Origin: a virus | Length of the DNA: 32,980 nt | Reading direction: 5' to 3' (one strand) | IMG/VR virus record: IMGVR_UViG_3300044825_000554 | Coordinates: 1 to 32,980 of that record | The notes under the pieces: generated by a model | Database searches by the model: none | The model's input: the letters and a program-made list of their open reading frames with translations, nothing else | What the model was told of the DNA's origin: nothing | Translations under genes and position numbers: made by a program | Shown here: piece after piece, positions 23,243 to 31,238 of the stretch | Layout of the letters: the number at the start of each line of letters is the position of its first letter | Numbering within the stretch: position 1 is the first letter of the stretch

Positions 23243-23640
23243 TATTGGTTGTTCCTAATAATCGTGCCTGAAGTAATGGAAACAGTTTGCAGGGCAACAA
23301 TGGTTGTCGTGTTAAGGATTAAATCAGCCCCCGATGTTCCGATACTTCCATCCATTACAACGGTTGTACCATCTGATTTGGTGATGCGGAAAAATGACGC
23401 TGTGCCACCGTTTGTTGCGCTAGTGGCGGTAACTGAATTAAGAGTCAATACTCCATTGCTATCTGTACCAAAAGCACCCACAATCGGCAGGCTTACCAAC
23501 AATGTCTGTGTGGTGATTGCCGTATTTGCGTTAGCTGGTGGCGTACCCGCATACAAATGAATAATGGCGTTAGTACCCGCAAAGGTAATTAACGCATTAT
23601 TTTGTGCGCTACGGACAGCATTGGAGTAGGTTAAAGCCAT
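23242..23640 (-). CDS. Conserved phage structural-type protein (132 aa)
   Basis: The N-terminus (MALTYSNAVRSAQNNALITF) followed by IIHLYAGTPPANANTAI is a pattern that occurs in small structural or fibre-adjacent proteins of several phages. The remainder is beta-rich with few charges. The gene sits between portal and long fibre and shares one base with each neighbour (TAATG-type junctions), so it is tightly coupled to both. A head-tail joining or fibre-base role is possible, but I know no assigned function. Confidence 0.6.
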   Translation of the reverse strand: MALTYSNAVRSAQNNALITFAGTNAIIHLYAGTPPANANTAITTQTLLVSLPIVGAFGTDSNGVLTLNSVTATSATNGGTASFFRITKSDGTTVVMDGSIGTSGADLILNTTTIVALQTVSITSGTIIRNNQ

Positions 23641-25940
23641 TACTGAACCCCAATAATCTTACCGTTTTCGTCACGAATAACTTGCTTAGGTTGGCTTAAC
23701 TTATCAATCAAGGCAGCTAACACCTGTGCCATCTGATTGTTGCTGTTCTGCATATTTTCAATGATAGGTTGTAGCGGATGGTTTGCCATATTTGGATACC
23801 CCATTTGGTCTTGCATAATCTTAGCCTGTCCTGCGGTTTCAATGTACGCATCAGAACCGTCAGTAAGCCCCTGAGAAATACGAGCAGTTTCAATTTTAGT
23901 GCTATTGTCGAGATAAGCCAAAAGAATATCTTTGTTGTTTTCCAACTCGGCTTTCATCTTAGTCAACTCAGCTTCTAACTCAATCTCACGCTGATTGCGC
24001 TGGTCTTCCAACTGGAATTTAAGTTGGTTCTCTTGGGCTTGGAACTCCTGTTTAGCCTTCTCAGCTTCAATCTGAGCTTGTAACTTCTGTATTTCAAGCT
24101 GGGACTGAGCCTGCAATTCGGCTTGCTTGGCCTGCATTTGCATCTGGAGTTTCTGAATCTCAACAGGCGGTGGTTTAGGCTGACCCGCCATCGCTTTAGC
24201 CTGATTTCTAAAATTATCGGCAGTTTCATCGATGAGTCCTTCCATACCTTTACCAGCCTTAAATGCGGTTACACCGAACTTGAGCATCTCCATGAGCATA
24301 GGTGTAATCTCAGGCGTGGCTTGAGCAGCAGGAATGGTCTGTTGTAAAAAGCCAGCCATTGCTTGCAAGAACTCTACACGGTCTTGTTTCTCTTGTTGCT
24401 CGTCTTGGAAAATCATTGAGTCGCTAGTAACTTCAATGCGGAAATTCTTAGCTGGCTCATCCTTCAATAACATCAAAGCTTGTGGGATTAATGCTTGGTC
24501 TTGTGGGCTTAACTGCATTGCGCCACTAATCTTGACGATGGTGTCATCTGTAAAGTGCTTGCAGATAATCTGTGCTTTGATGCGGAGCAGTTCGGTCGCA
24601 AAGTCCACGACTGCGTGTTGCATGGTCTTGAGGCGACCTGAAGCATTATTGGACTTAATAATCTGTGCGCCAAGCGTTTCATTGGGGTCGGTCTGACCAC
24701 GCTGAATATCGGCAATGCCCATAATCTCGTAAATCTGACCCTTGACTTGTTCCATTGCTTGATAAGCCATCTGTAAGGCTTGGGCAAACGGGGCTAAATC
24801 TACGAGGTCAATCGCACCTCTCATTCCCTGCTTCTCAGCAAAGGCAGCCCAATTCTTGACTGGAATCAAGGCGTTGTTTTCGCCCTCAGAGAATAGACGA
24901 GCAAGGCTAGACTCAGAAGCGTCATACACACCACGCACACGCAAGGCGTTGACTAAGCCGTCAATGCGGTCAGCCAAAGTATCTAATTGCTTGGCTTGGT
25001 CTTGATACAGTACAAAGTCAGGTACAGGCTCAAGGTTATCTGTGGTTAGCGTAGCGTATAAAGGTTTGGGGCATGGGAAGAAACCCTCAAGCTGTAATGG
25101 GTCATCCTTTTCGTCAAGGATTTCACCCATAGACTTACTGAGCCAAAAGACTTTGCCTTGTTCTTTATCCCAAATCTCGTATATACAAGCTTGGTAATGT
25201 TCGGCAACCATTTGCTTGGTAGCCCATTTGTCTGTATCAGGCTTGGTGTCTAGAGGAATACGGCTGCCAACTTCTTCGCCAAAGCGGTCAATTAATGCTT
25301 GGCGGCTCATATAGACCTTACGCCATACAGCCGTTACCTCTTCCCAAGTACGAGCAACAGTATGACCAAAGTCACGCCAATGCACATAATCAACTGGGGC
25401 GCACTCATACTCAATGCGCTCTTGCGATTCCAATAGTTCAGCGTCTTGCGTTTCGGCTTCATCGGCATCCTCTGTTATCTGTACACCGTTGCCGACATCT
25501 TGACCAGCTAACCCTGAGTTCAGGTCGTTTTGCTCTGCAACAATGTGTGGCTCATACCGTACCCATGCAGTACCACGCCCACCCAATAGGCGGTCAAGGA
25601 CTGCGTTATCCATAGCCGAGCGATAGTCACCGTAATGCTCAACCTCATATTCCAAAGCCCTCTCAAGCATCATTGACGCAACACGCCCAATCGGGTCGTT
25701 GTCACGGAATCTACGGCTTACATCGGGGCGGGGAAGTCTTGCAAAGATAGCTGGTCGGATGACCTGAACATTCGACCAAAGGATATTAAAGCGAGCATTA
25801 GGGTTGTTACGGGTACGGCTGTCATCACGATAACGCTTAATAATCCGAGGTACTCGTGCTTCCCATTCCCTAAAAGACTTATCGTACTGGGCTATGGTGT
25901 TATACCAATCCTCGTAGGTCTTATTTAGCGTATCGTTCAT
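23640..25940 (-). CDS. Portal protein, P22-like
   Basis: This 766-residue protein has the podoviral portal pattern: an N-terminal helical region with RIIKRYRDDSRTRNNPNARFNIL and WSNVQVIRPAIFARLPRPDV, a central region with RGTAWVRYEP and HWRDFGHTVARTWEEVTAV, and a helical stem with ADIQRGQTDPNETLGAQ. The last 190 residues are a Gln, Glu and Lys-rich coiled coil (about 570-690) like the barrel of P22-type portals. The portal forms the dodecameric DNA gate at one capsid vertex and binds terminase. It lies directly after the large terminase gene, the usual order. The start is three bases from the TerL stop. Confidence 0.9.
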   Translation of the reverse strand: MNDTLNKTYEDWYNTIAQYDKSFREWEARVPRIIKRYRDDSRTRNNPNARFNILWSNVQVIRPAIFARLPRPDVSRRFRDNDPIGRVASMMLERALEYEVEHYGDYRSAMDNAVLDRLLGGRGTAWVRYEPHIVAEQNDLNSGLAGQDVGNGVQITEDADEAETQDAELLESQERIEYECAPVDYVHWRDFGHTVARTWEEVTAVWRKVYMSRQALIDRFGEEVGSRIPLDTKPDTDKWATKQMVAEHYQACIYEIWDKEQGKVFWLSKSMGEILDEKDDPLQLEGFFPCPKPLYATLTTDNLEPVPDFVLYQDQAKQLDTLADRIDGLVNALRVRGVYDASESSLARLFSEGENNALIPVKNWAAFAEKQGMRGAIDLVDLAPFAQALQMAYQAMEQVKGQIYEIMGIADIQRGQTDPNETLGAQIIKSNNASGRLKTMQHAVVDFATELLRIKAQIICKHFTDDTIVKISGAMQLSPQDQALIPQALMLLKDEPAKNFRIEVTSDSMIFQDEQQEKQDRVEFLQAMAGFLQQTIPAAQATPEITPMLMEMLKFGVTAFKAGKGMEGLIDETADNFRNQAKAMAGQPKPPPVEIQKLQMQMQAKQAELQAQSQLEIQKLQAQIEAEKAKQEFQAQENQLKFQLEDQRNQREIELEAELTKMKAELENNKDILLAYLDNSTKIETARISQGLTDGSDAYIETAGQAKIMQDQMGYPNMANHPLQPIIENMQNSNNQMAQVLAALIDKLSQPKQVIRDENGKIIGVQ

Positions 25941-25942
25941 AT

Positions 25943-27304
25943 CTAATACCTTTGATATTTAGTTGTTGGTGTGCTTCGCCACATTTCCTCAAGGGTTACT
26001 TCGTTCTGTCCGACCGTAATGCCACGAATCGGTGCGTTAGGGTCTTTAATTTGCGACTCATCCTGCCAAGCGACAGAAAGCATCCTGAAAGCATCCGCAC
26101 CATGTGAAGTCCAATCATGGCGGGGCTTATCCCTAAATACCTTCTTATCCTCATCGTACTCCCTCTGATACTGACGCAAGCACTCAATCCCATCCTGACA
26201 TTTAAAACCATCAAACCAAGTTCTAGCTAATGCCATCCTTGTAGCTTGAATACCGTCTTGTAATGACAGATTTGGAACAATTTTAAACAAATTTCCGCTT
26301 TTTAGGGGCAATTTATCCATTAATTGTTCAATTATTGACTTACCACCGCTTGCTAGTGTCTTTGCTCTAGCGTCATGCGGTAGCCAATGTGTGCCATATT
26401 CGTATGGTCGTTCTTTGATTTGGTTAGCGTAGTAGATGATAGGTTGCCCATGTGCTTCGTGGTAATCCAATATGCGAATCTCGCCATGCACCACCTGATA
26501 CCACCAAATAGCCGTAGCATCGTTGTAGCCCAAATCCCATGCCGTATTTACTTTAAACATGGGGTCAGCCTCAACCTTAGTAATACGCCCAGCATCCGTA
26601 AGCAATCGCATTTCCGTGCCGTATATCGCACCCAATATGGCAGCTTCAAAGCTACACTCAAACTCTTGCTGATACTGGTCAACGCTCATGGATTTCAAGG
26701 CGTCATCTAGTTCTGACTGAGCAATCAGCTTAGTCTGACTAGCCCGTAAGACGGAACAGTACCATTCGTTCTGATGGAGCGTGGCGTACTGGTAAATATC
26801 GTAAAAAGTATTGTGGCCCTTTGGTGTACCAATAAACACGCCCCAGCCCTGTCTATCAGCCAATAGAGGTCGAATTACCTCGCCCCATATCTTTGGCTTC
26901 ATGTCGGCATATTCGTCAAGCACTACGCCATCTAGGTATAAACCCCTAAGTGCGTCAGGATTGTCTGCACCAAACAAACGAATTCTAGCCCCGTTAAACA
27001 GTTCCACCCATAGTTCAGAGATGTTATGGCGTACCCTAGCAGGCTCACTAAACTGCATAAGGTAATCAAACGCAATAGACTTAGCTTGGGCATAGTACGG
27101 TGCAATATACGCATATCGGGCATTTTCCTTAGTTTCGGTCAAGGCTCGCCAAAGAATGTCATTAATACACGCTACAGTCTTGCCAGCCCTTCGGTGGGCA
27201 ATGATAACAGCCCATCGCTGGGTTCTATCGTGGAAGTCTAAGAATACATCCCTAGGCTTATACAGTTCTATGTTGTAGTCTGTATATTCGGTTACTTCTT
27301 CCAT
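25943..27304 (-). CDS. terL: Terminase large subunit
   Basis: The ATPase has a variant Walker A, HRRAGKT at 37-43, a Walker B at about 127-131 (VVLDE with catalytic E131), and the coupling motif in FIGTPKGHNTFYD at about 158. The nuclease half has D257 in AWDLGYNDATAIWW and a late acidic site in HDWTSHGADAFRM, as expected for the RNase H-like domain that cuts concatemers. At 453 residues it has the usual length. It overlaps the small-subunit gene by 13 bases and is followed by the portal gene. The enzyme drives DNA into the prohead. I am sure of the family but cannot tell the packaging strategy (cos or headful). Confidence 0.95.
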   Translation of the reverse strand: MEEVTEYTDYNIELYKPRDVFLDFHDRTQRWAVIIAHRRAGKTVACINDILWRALTETKENARYAYIAPYYAQAKSIAFDYLMQFSEPARVRHNISELWVELFNGARIRLFGADNPDALRGLYLDGVVLDEYADMKPKIWGEVIRPLLADRQGWGVFIGTPKGHNTFYDIYQYATLHQNEWYCSVLRASQTKLIAQSELDDALKSMSVDQYQQEFECSFEAAILGAIYGTEMRLLTDAGRITKVEADPMFKVNTAWDLGYNDATAIWWYQVVHGEIRILDYHEAHGQPIIYYANQIKERPYEYGTHWLPHDARAKTLASGGKSIIEQLMDKLPLKSGNLFKIVPNLSLQDGIQATRMALARTWFDGFKCQDGIECLRQYQREYDEDKKVFRDKPRHDWTSHGADAFRMLSVAWQDESQIKDPNAPIRGITVGQNEVTLEEMWRSTPTTKYQRY

Positions 27305-27582
27305 GTAACCACATAACGGATAGGTTTCTCTTCGCTACCAGTATGCTCAGTACGAGCTAATTTGGGTACATGGTATTCAGCCACTTGCATAAAGCAGTCA
27401 AATGCGTGTTTAGGGCCATACTTAGGGTCATCAGCAATGGCTTCTAGCCACTCTTGTAACTTATGGCTATTACCATCAACAAAGCGTGCTATGGCTTCTC
27501 TAGCCAATGCGGTGCTTTTATTGGGGCTTCCTGCTGGTCTGCCTGCCCCTTTAGGATTATTTTTTAATTGTTTATTAACCAT
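27292..27582 (-). CDS. terS: Terminase small subunit-like protein
   Basis: The N-terminal KNNPKGAGRPAGSPNKSTAL is the GRPxGSxNK signature of many phage small terminase proteins, which bind the packaging site. REAIARFVDGNSHKLQEWLE follows, then a helical C-terminus with EYHVPKLARTEHTGSE that is often conserved. At 96 residues it is short. It lies directly upstream of the large subunit and overlaps it by 13 bases, the common layout. The AGG-containing site before the ATG is modest. The assignment rests on pattern and position, and I see no helix-turn-helix clearly enough to point to the DNA-contact helix. Confidence 0.8.
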   Translation of the reverse strand: MVNKQLKNNPKGAGRPAGSPNKSTALAREAIARFVDGNSHKLQEWLEAIADDPKYGPKHAFDCFMQVAEYHVPKLARTEHTGSEEKPIRYVVTWKK

Positions 27583-27635
27583 ACTACCTCAAGTGATTGA
27601 TTTAGTTAGGGTAAATTCTAATACTAAAATTTAGT

Positions 27636-27782
27636 TTATGCCATGTCCTTAGCAAATTTATTAAAATGCTTCATCAATGCGGCTTTACGCTTCTCACGCT
27701 TATCTTGATTATTCTCTAATGTAGATTGTTTGTGCGGTTGCAACAAACTGTTCTCAGGTTTAATCTTTTCTTTTTTCCACAT
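27636..27782 (-). CDS. Small basic protein upstream of terminase (48 aa)
   Basis: This is a Lys-rich, Asn-rich helical peptide with no membrane segment (WKKEKIKPENSLLQPHKQS, then REKRKAALMKHFNKFA). It lies two bases after the stop of the 60-residue protein and ends shortly before a small palindrome (27623-27635). The frame has a plausible start and fits the tight packing of neighbours. It may bind nucleic acid or the terminase, but I recognise no family and it is short enough to be chance. Confidence 0.45.
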   Translation of the reverse strand: MWKKEKIKPENSLLQPHKQSTLENNQDKREKRKAALMKHFNKFAKDMA

Positions 27783-27784
27783 GG

Positions 27785-27967
27785 TTACATATCCTTCATA
27801 GCGTCAGCAATCATTTGTCTGCGGGGCTTTTTAGCAGTTCTAGCGGCATCTTTAAAGTCTTGGGCGGTTGGGCGGCCTTCTTGACCAGCCTTCTTCATCT
27901 TTTCGCCTGAGCCAGCTTTAATCCGTTCACGCTTGGCGTGGATATTGGCGTATAGACCGTTCTTCAT
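27785..27967 (-). CDS. Conserved small basic phage protein (60 aa)
   Basis: The sequence LYANIHAKRERIKAGSGEKM, followed by Gly-Arg-Pro-Thr and a helical DFKDAARTAKK, is a pattern that occurs in many tailed phages close to the terminase or portal genes. It is basic and probably binds DNA or a head protein. It overlaps its upstream neighbour by four bases (ATGA). I know no experimental role. Confidence 0.65.
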   Translation of the reverse strand: MKNGLYANIHAKRERIKAGSGEKMKKAGQEGRPTAQDFKDAARTAKKPRRQMIADAMKDM

Positions 27968-28149
27968 GCCTTGCTTTCAATGTACTTACCGTAAGCTTCT
28001 TCTAACTTGGCTTTTCTTGCACCTTTGGCGTATTTACGCTCGGTAGATAGGGCAATAGCAACAGCCTGTTTCTTGGGCTTGCCAGCTTCCATCTCTTTTT
28101 TGATGTTTTTGCCTACCGCTTCTTTGCTGCCAGATTTGATTAAAGGCAT
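27964..28149 (-). CDS. Conserved small basic phage protein (61 aa)
   Basis: MPLIKSGSKEAVGKNIKKEM and then GKPKKQAVAIALSTERK form a pattern I know from a widespread family of short phage proteins near packaging genes. It is basic with a central helix (KKQAVAIALS) and has no membrane segment. One base is shared with the upstream gene's stop (TAATG), and the next gene overlaps by ATGA, so the three small genes are likely translated together. The function is unknown. DNA binding is possible from the charge. Confidence 0.7.
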   Translation of the reverse strand: MPLIKSGSKEAVGKNIKKEMEAGKPKKQAVAIALSTERKYAKGARKAKLEEAYGKYIESKA

Positions 28150-28388
28150 TATCGGCCTCTCATTCTCATCATTTGTTGTAGTTGTGCGGGGGTTGCGGTC
28201 TGTGGGAATTGCTGACCTACTGGCATACCGCCTTGGGTAGCAGGCATAATTCCAACATTACCAGCAGCCACTTCAGGCAACATCGCCTGATTAATGTTCT
28301 GCATAAGTTGTAGTTCTTCGGGGGTCATTTGCCCACGCTTTGACATCTTTAGCACATATGCCATATCCATTGGATTGTAGTTGGGCAT
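28149..28388 (-). CDS. Gln, Met and Pro-rich small protein (79 aa)
   Basis: A helical N-terminus (MDMAYVLKMSKRGQMTPEEL) is followed by a Gly, Met, Gln and Pro-rich tail ending in a basic MMRMRGR. A good AAAGGAG ribosome binding site precedes the ATG. Similar low-complexity small proteins lie upstream of the terminase in podovirus-like phages, but I know no function. The gene starts 11 bases after the DUF5856-like gene. Confidence 0.55.
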   Translation of the reverse strand: MPNYNPMDMAYVLKMSKRGQMTPEELQLMQNINQAMLPEVAAGNVGIMPATQGGMPVGQQFPQTATPAQLQQMMRMRGR

Positions 28389-28399
28389 GATTTCTCCTT

Positions 28400-28756
28400 T
28401 TATTTCAAGAACTTAAGTTTATAAGTGGTGGAATTGATAAGGTCTGCAATCTCATCAATAATGTTCTGCAATTCAGAATCTTGCGGCAAATCTTGGCGGG
28501 CATCAGCCACAAAGTTTTGTAGCGATTCCATGTATTTGATTGGGTCTTTTGGCTGGTGGTAAACGCTTGGAAAAGTGGTTAGCTTTCCGTATTTACCCAT
28601 GTAAGATTCCGCTAAAGTATCGACCAACTCCACGATTTCATCGTAGTAATTGCCTAAAGCTTTGTGTTGGGCGTATGAGCCTGTACTCCAATGGAAAAAA
28701 TGCGTGTTAGTCGCAGAATGTAGCAATGTTGCTAGAAACAGGGCGCAATTTTCCAT
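28400..28756 (-). CDS. DUF5856-like helical protein with Dps/ferritin-like pattern
   Basis: The segment THFFHWSTGSYAQHKALG, then YYDEIVELVDTLAESYMGKY, is the mark of a phage family known as DUF5856. The order of His, Trp and His followed by Tyr, Asp, Glu and Val-Asp-x-x-Ala-Glu resembles the first helices of Dps and ferritins, where such residues bind iron, but the spacing differs. The 118 residues would make about four helices. It lies between the methyltransferase and small basic proteins at the head of the late operon. Any DNA-protection or metal-binding role is inference. Confidence 0.6.
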   Translation of the reverse strand: MENCALFLATLLHSATNTHFFHWSTGSYAQHKALGNYYDEIVELVDTLAESYMGKYGKLTTFPSVYHQPKDPIKYMESLQNFVADARQDLPQDSELQNIIDEIADLINSTTYKLKFLK

Positions 28757-28783
28757 AGAAACTCCTTTACATACCTCATTATA

Positions 28784-29464
28784 TTAGGTTTTTTGTAAAA
28801 TCCACACCGACCAATAAGAGTAAGCGTTAAAAAAGTTCTCGTCTTTGTCCTCTGTTGGCTTGTATTTAGAGTTAACAAATTTGTTATACGCTTCTACATC
28901 AAACATAAACCCATGCTTATGGAATAGTCGATACCAATAATTAATCGGCTGAATGTTTACATGGGTTGGGTCACCCATATACATTTCTTTGGTTTCCCCG
29001 TCTTTTACGGCATCTAAGCAAATAAACGCCCGACCTGATTTCTTTAAAATTCTTGAAAATTCATGCAATATGGCATCCATTTGGTCTTGCGGGATATGCT
29101 CTAACACCTGTGCTGTATGCACCAAATCCACGCTTTCAGTCAAAGCTGGAGTTTCTGCGATTGAGCCACAAACAAGCTCGTTAGCGTAATACCCAAAATG
29201 GGTACGGCCTAGCTTAATCATGGATTCGTTTAAATCTACCCCTAAAACTCTCATATTTAGCTTATGGAAGCCTTTTAGGATTGAGCCACACGCACATCCA
29301 GCATCCACCACAAAGCCGTCACGGGGCGTTTTACAGGCTTCTATGACCATTTTGGCGTATTCCTCTTGCCAATAGCCATGCCCCAAGTAATCAAGACCAG
29401 CATCTTTATGCTCGTCATAGTAGTCTTGGTTGTATTCGGTGACTTTAAGATTGGTCAGCAACAC
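28784..29464 (-). CDS. Class I SAM-dependent methyltransferase
   Basis: Motif I is FVVDAGCACGSILKGF (about 51-66), the acidic end of strand 2 is in VLGVDLNESM, and the motif IV region is SVDLVHTAQVLEHIP, as in class I small-molecule or glycan methyltransferases. The C-terminal part (about 165-226) is aromatic and probably binds the substrate. It has no DNA-methyltransferase catalytic motif such as DPPY or PC, so the target is probably a small molecule, sugar or protein. The start is a GTG overlapping the VRR-NUC gene by 20 bases. A later in-frame start is possible. It may be associated with the glycosyltransferase, which is not shown. Confidence 0.8.
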   Translation of the reverse strand: MLLTNLKVTEYNQDYYDEHKDAGLDYLGHGYWQEEYAKMVIEACKTPRDGFVVDAGCACGSILKGFHKLNMRVLGVDLNESMIKLGRTHFGYYANELVCGSIAETPALTESVDLVHTAQVLEHIPQDQMDAILHEFSRILKKSGRAFICLDAVKDGETKEMYMGDPTHVNIQPINYWYRLFHKHGFMFDVEAYNKFVNSKYKPTEDKDENFFNAYSYWSVWILQKT

Positions 29465-29738
29465 GGATTAATCCAATCGCTCGTAGTGCAGCTTCAGGTG
29501 AATCTACCCGACTGAGTGGCCCACCCTTCCAGTTGGCAATAAACTTAAGCTGGTCTTTGGTGAACTTAGCCTTTGCGTCACGCTTGACTTCCATCAAGAT
29601 TGTTTCACCGTTGTAACACACCATCAGGTCAGGTATTCCACGCCCAACCATCGACAAAATGTACACATCTGCCCCAGCTTTTCTAAGGGTTTCTACTATT
29701 TCTGTTTGGTTTACATCAACCTTACGGGCGTATGGCAT
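29445..29738 (-). CDS. VRR-NUC domain nuclease
   Basis: This 97-residue protein fits the VRR-NUC form of the PD-(D/E)XK fold. VNQTEIVETLRKAGADV opens it, GRGIPDLMV carries the acidic D37, and ILMEVKRDAKAKFTKDQ carries E50-x-K52 and the following Gln. The C-terminus GGPLSRVDSPEAALRAI completes the fold. Phage members act as structure-specific nucleases or Holliday-junction resolvases that clear branched DNA before packaging. It is the first gene of the long leftward block and could help process concatemers for the terminase. That link is inference. Confidence 0.85.
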   Translation of the reverse strand: MPYARKVDVNQTEIVETLRKAGADVYILSMVGRGIPDLMVCYNGETILMEVKRDAKAKFTKDQLKFIANWKGGPLSRVDSPEAALRAIGLIRVADQS

Positions 29739-29795
29739 TGATTATTAACAATTTTCGGTTAAGATAAGCTAACTTTATCATAGTCAAGGCTATAT
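29739..29795. promoter_or_regulatory. Divergent intergenic region with candidate promoters and dyad
   Basis: This 57-base gap separates the leftward late block from the rightward phosphoesterase operon, so promoters for both must lie in or near it. On the minus strand a good -35-like TTGACT occurs, but no clear -10 stands at the right distance. On the plus strand TATCAT and TATATA boxes precede the ATG. A small dyad, GATAA (29763-29767) and TTATC (29775-29779), could be an operator. I see no phage-RNA-polymerase consensus. The call rests on gene orientation more than on motif quality. Confidence 0.4.
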
Positions 29796-30827
29796 ATGGG
29801 TCAAAATCAATACGGTTATTTTCTTAGCGATGAAGAATTTATAGCAAAGTGGCATGAATACCCAAGCCCTGCTGCTTTTTCAAAAGTAACGGGGGTCAAT
29901 GTACGCAACATCATGGCTCGTAGGCGGTCGATTGAAGTAAGACACAAGATTAAGCTAGATACCGACCCTATTTACAAACAAAACAGAATTAAAGAATTAG
30001 CAGAAAACGCAAAAATTGAGCGAGAAAAACGAGAAGAAAAACTAAAAGAGCGTTTAGAAGCAACGCAACATAGCGTTAGGCGTGGCATGGAGATGGAAGA
30101 AGGGCGTGTCATTATCTTTTCCGATGCCCACTTTACTGAAAGCACAACGACCTCATTTAAAGCATTAATTAAATTTATTGAGTACTTCAAGCCAAAAGCT
30201 ATCATTTGTAACGGTGATGCGTTTGACGGGGCTGTATTGAGCCGTTTTCCTAAGATTAACTATGACCGTCAACCTAGCGTATTAGACGAACTAAACTATT
30301 GTAAAACCCATTTAGAAGCCATTGAAAAGGTGCGCCCAGCAGGGGCTAAACTGATTTGGACTTTGGGTAACCACGATATGCGCTATGAAGCTGCATTAGT
30401 AGCCCGTGCGCCTGAGTTTTCAGGGGTTGATGGGTTTAACCTTAAATACCATTTCCCTAATTGGGAAACTTGTTGGTCGTTTTGGGTCAATGACGATACT
30501 GTAATTAAACACAGGCATAAAGGGGGTCGGTACGCTGGTTATCAGAATGTACAGGCAAGTTTCTGTAATATCTTTACGGGTCACACCCATGTGTTGACTT
30601 GTAGCCCAATATCGACTTTTGACCAAAAGACCTATTGGGGTGTGCAAACTGGCACTTTAGCCGACCCTAACGATGAGGCCTTTGGGTACTGTGAAGACTC
30701 AGCCCGTGACTGGCGTCAGGGTTTCATTATGGCTTCGTGGGAGCGTGGTAGGCTATTAATGCCTGAAATGATTATGGCCTGCGGTGAGGATGAAGTCGAG
30801 TTTCGTGGGGAAATATTGCAAGTATGA
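29796..30827 (+). CDS. Calcineurin-like metallophosphoesterase with N-terminal helical DNA-binding-like region
   Basis: The metallophosphoesterase motifs are complete: D110-x-H112 (FSDAHF), G140-D141 with DAFDG, GNHD at 191-194, H239 and H241 in KHRHKG, and GHTH at 262-265. These bind two metal ions and hydrolyse phosphomono- or diesters. Residues 12-50 (EEFIAKWHEYPSPAAFSKV, then VNVRNIMARRR) resemble a helix-turn-helix, followed by a charged coiled coil (about 60-95). The protein may therefore be a nucleic-acid-directed phosphatase or nuclease. Phage relatives are often annotated as DNA repair (SbcD-like) proteins. The partner gene downstream overlaps by ATGA. The substrate is unknown. Confidence 0.85.
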   Translation: MGQNQYGYFLSDEEFIAKWHEYPSPAAFSKVTGVNVRNIMARRRSIEVRHKIKLDTDPIYKQNRIKELAENAKIEREKREEKLKERLEATQHSVRRGMEMEEGRVIIFSDAHFTESTTTSFKALIKFIEYFKPKAIICNGDAFDGAVLSRFPKINYDRQPSVLDELNYCKTHLEAIEKVRPAGAKLIWTLGNHDMRYEAALVARAPEFSGVDGFNLKYHFPNWETCWSFWVNDDTVIKHRHKGGRYAGYQNVQASFCNIFTGHTHVLTCSPISTFDQKTYWGVQTGTLADPNDEAFGYCEDSARDWRQGFIMASWERGRLLMPEMIMACGEDEVEFRGEILQV

Positions 30828-31177
30828 AGCTAAGCCCAGCAATATTGAAAAATTTGTATTCAACAATATATTGCTGCCACCCATTTAGTCGGTGGAAAAT
30901 GCCTTTGCCTGACGAAATCAAATTTGAAGTAATCCATGACAAAGCCGCATACGGTTACTATTTATACGATGAGGGCGGTAAATACGCCCACACCATTCAA
31001 ATTAGCGATGCCATGTGTGGTCATTTTATGACCCTTCTTCGTACGATGGCTCACGAGTGCTGTCACATGAGCCGTTGGGCGCATAGCAGAGAACGATGGA
31101 ATCACCATGATAAGGAGTTCCGTAGGCGTTGTTCCCTCGTTGCCCAAGAATTTGGCCTAGACCCGCTAGAGCTTTGA
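30824..31177 (+). CDS. SprT-like zinc metallopeptidase
   Basis: The HECCH motif (H77, E78, H81) is a HExxH zinc protease site. H94 or H95, in RWNHHDKEFRRRC, would supply the third ligand, as in SprT and Spartan domains where a W-x-x-H-D-x-x-F segment follows. With 117 residues it is a minimal catalytic domain without the zinc ribbon. Relatives cleave DNA-crosslinked proteins or act as metallopeptidases of unknown target. The gene is coupled to the phosphoesterase by a four-base overlap. The two could act in DNA or nucleoprotein processing, which is inference. Confidence 0.75.
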   Translation: MKLSPAILKNLYSTIYCCHPFSRWKMPLPDEIKFEVIHDKAAYGYYLYDEGGKYAHTIQISDAMCGHFMTLLRTMAHECCHMSRWAHSRERWNHHDKEFRRRCSLVAQEFGLDPLEL

Positions 31178-31187
31178 TACTATCCAC

Positions 31188-31208
31188 AACGCTATTAAAG
31201 GAAGCGTT
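31188..31208. other. Convergent-gene hairpin without T tract
   Basis: Between the rightward SprT-like gene and the leftward Ref-like gene lies a 61-base gap. In it, AACGCT (31188-31193) pairs with AGCGTT (31203-31208) around a nine-base loop. No T run follows on either strand, so it is not a classical intrinsic terminator, but its place where two transcripts meet suggests transcript termination or 3'-end protection for one or both. The rest of the gap shows nothing I can name. Confidence 0.35.
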
Positions 31209-31238
31209 AATATGACAATTCCAAAATAAAGTGCTAAA

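Noticed and set aside
27583-27635. Palindrome ACTAAA-A-TTTAGT and a TAGAAT box upstream of the small terminase gene
   Set aside because: No matching -35 box stands at the right distance and AT-rich palindromes of this size are common by chance.
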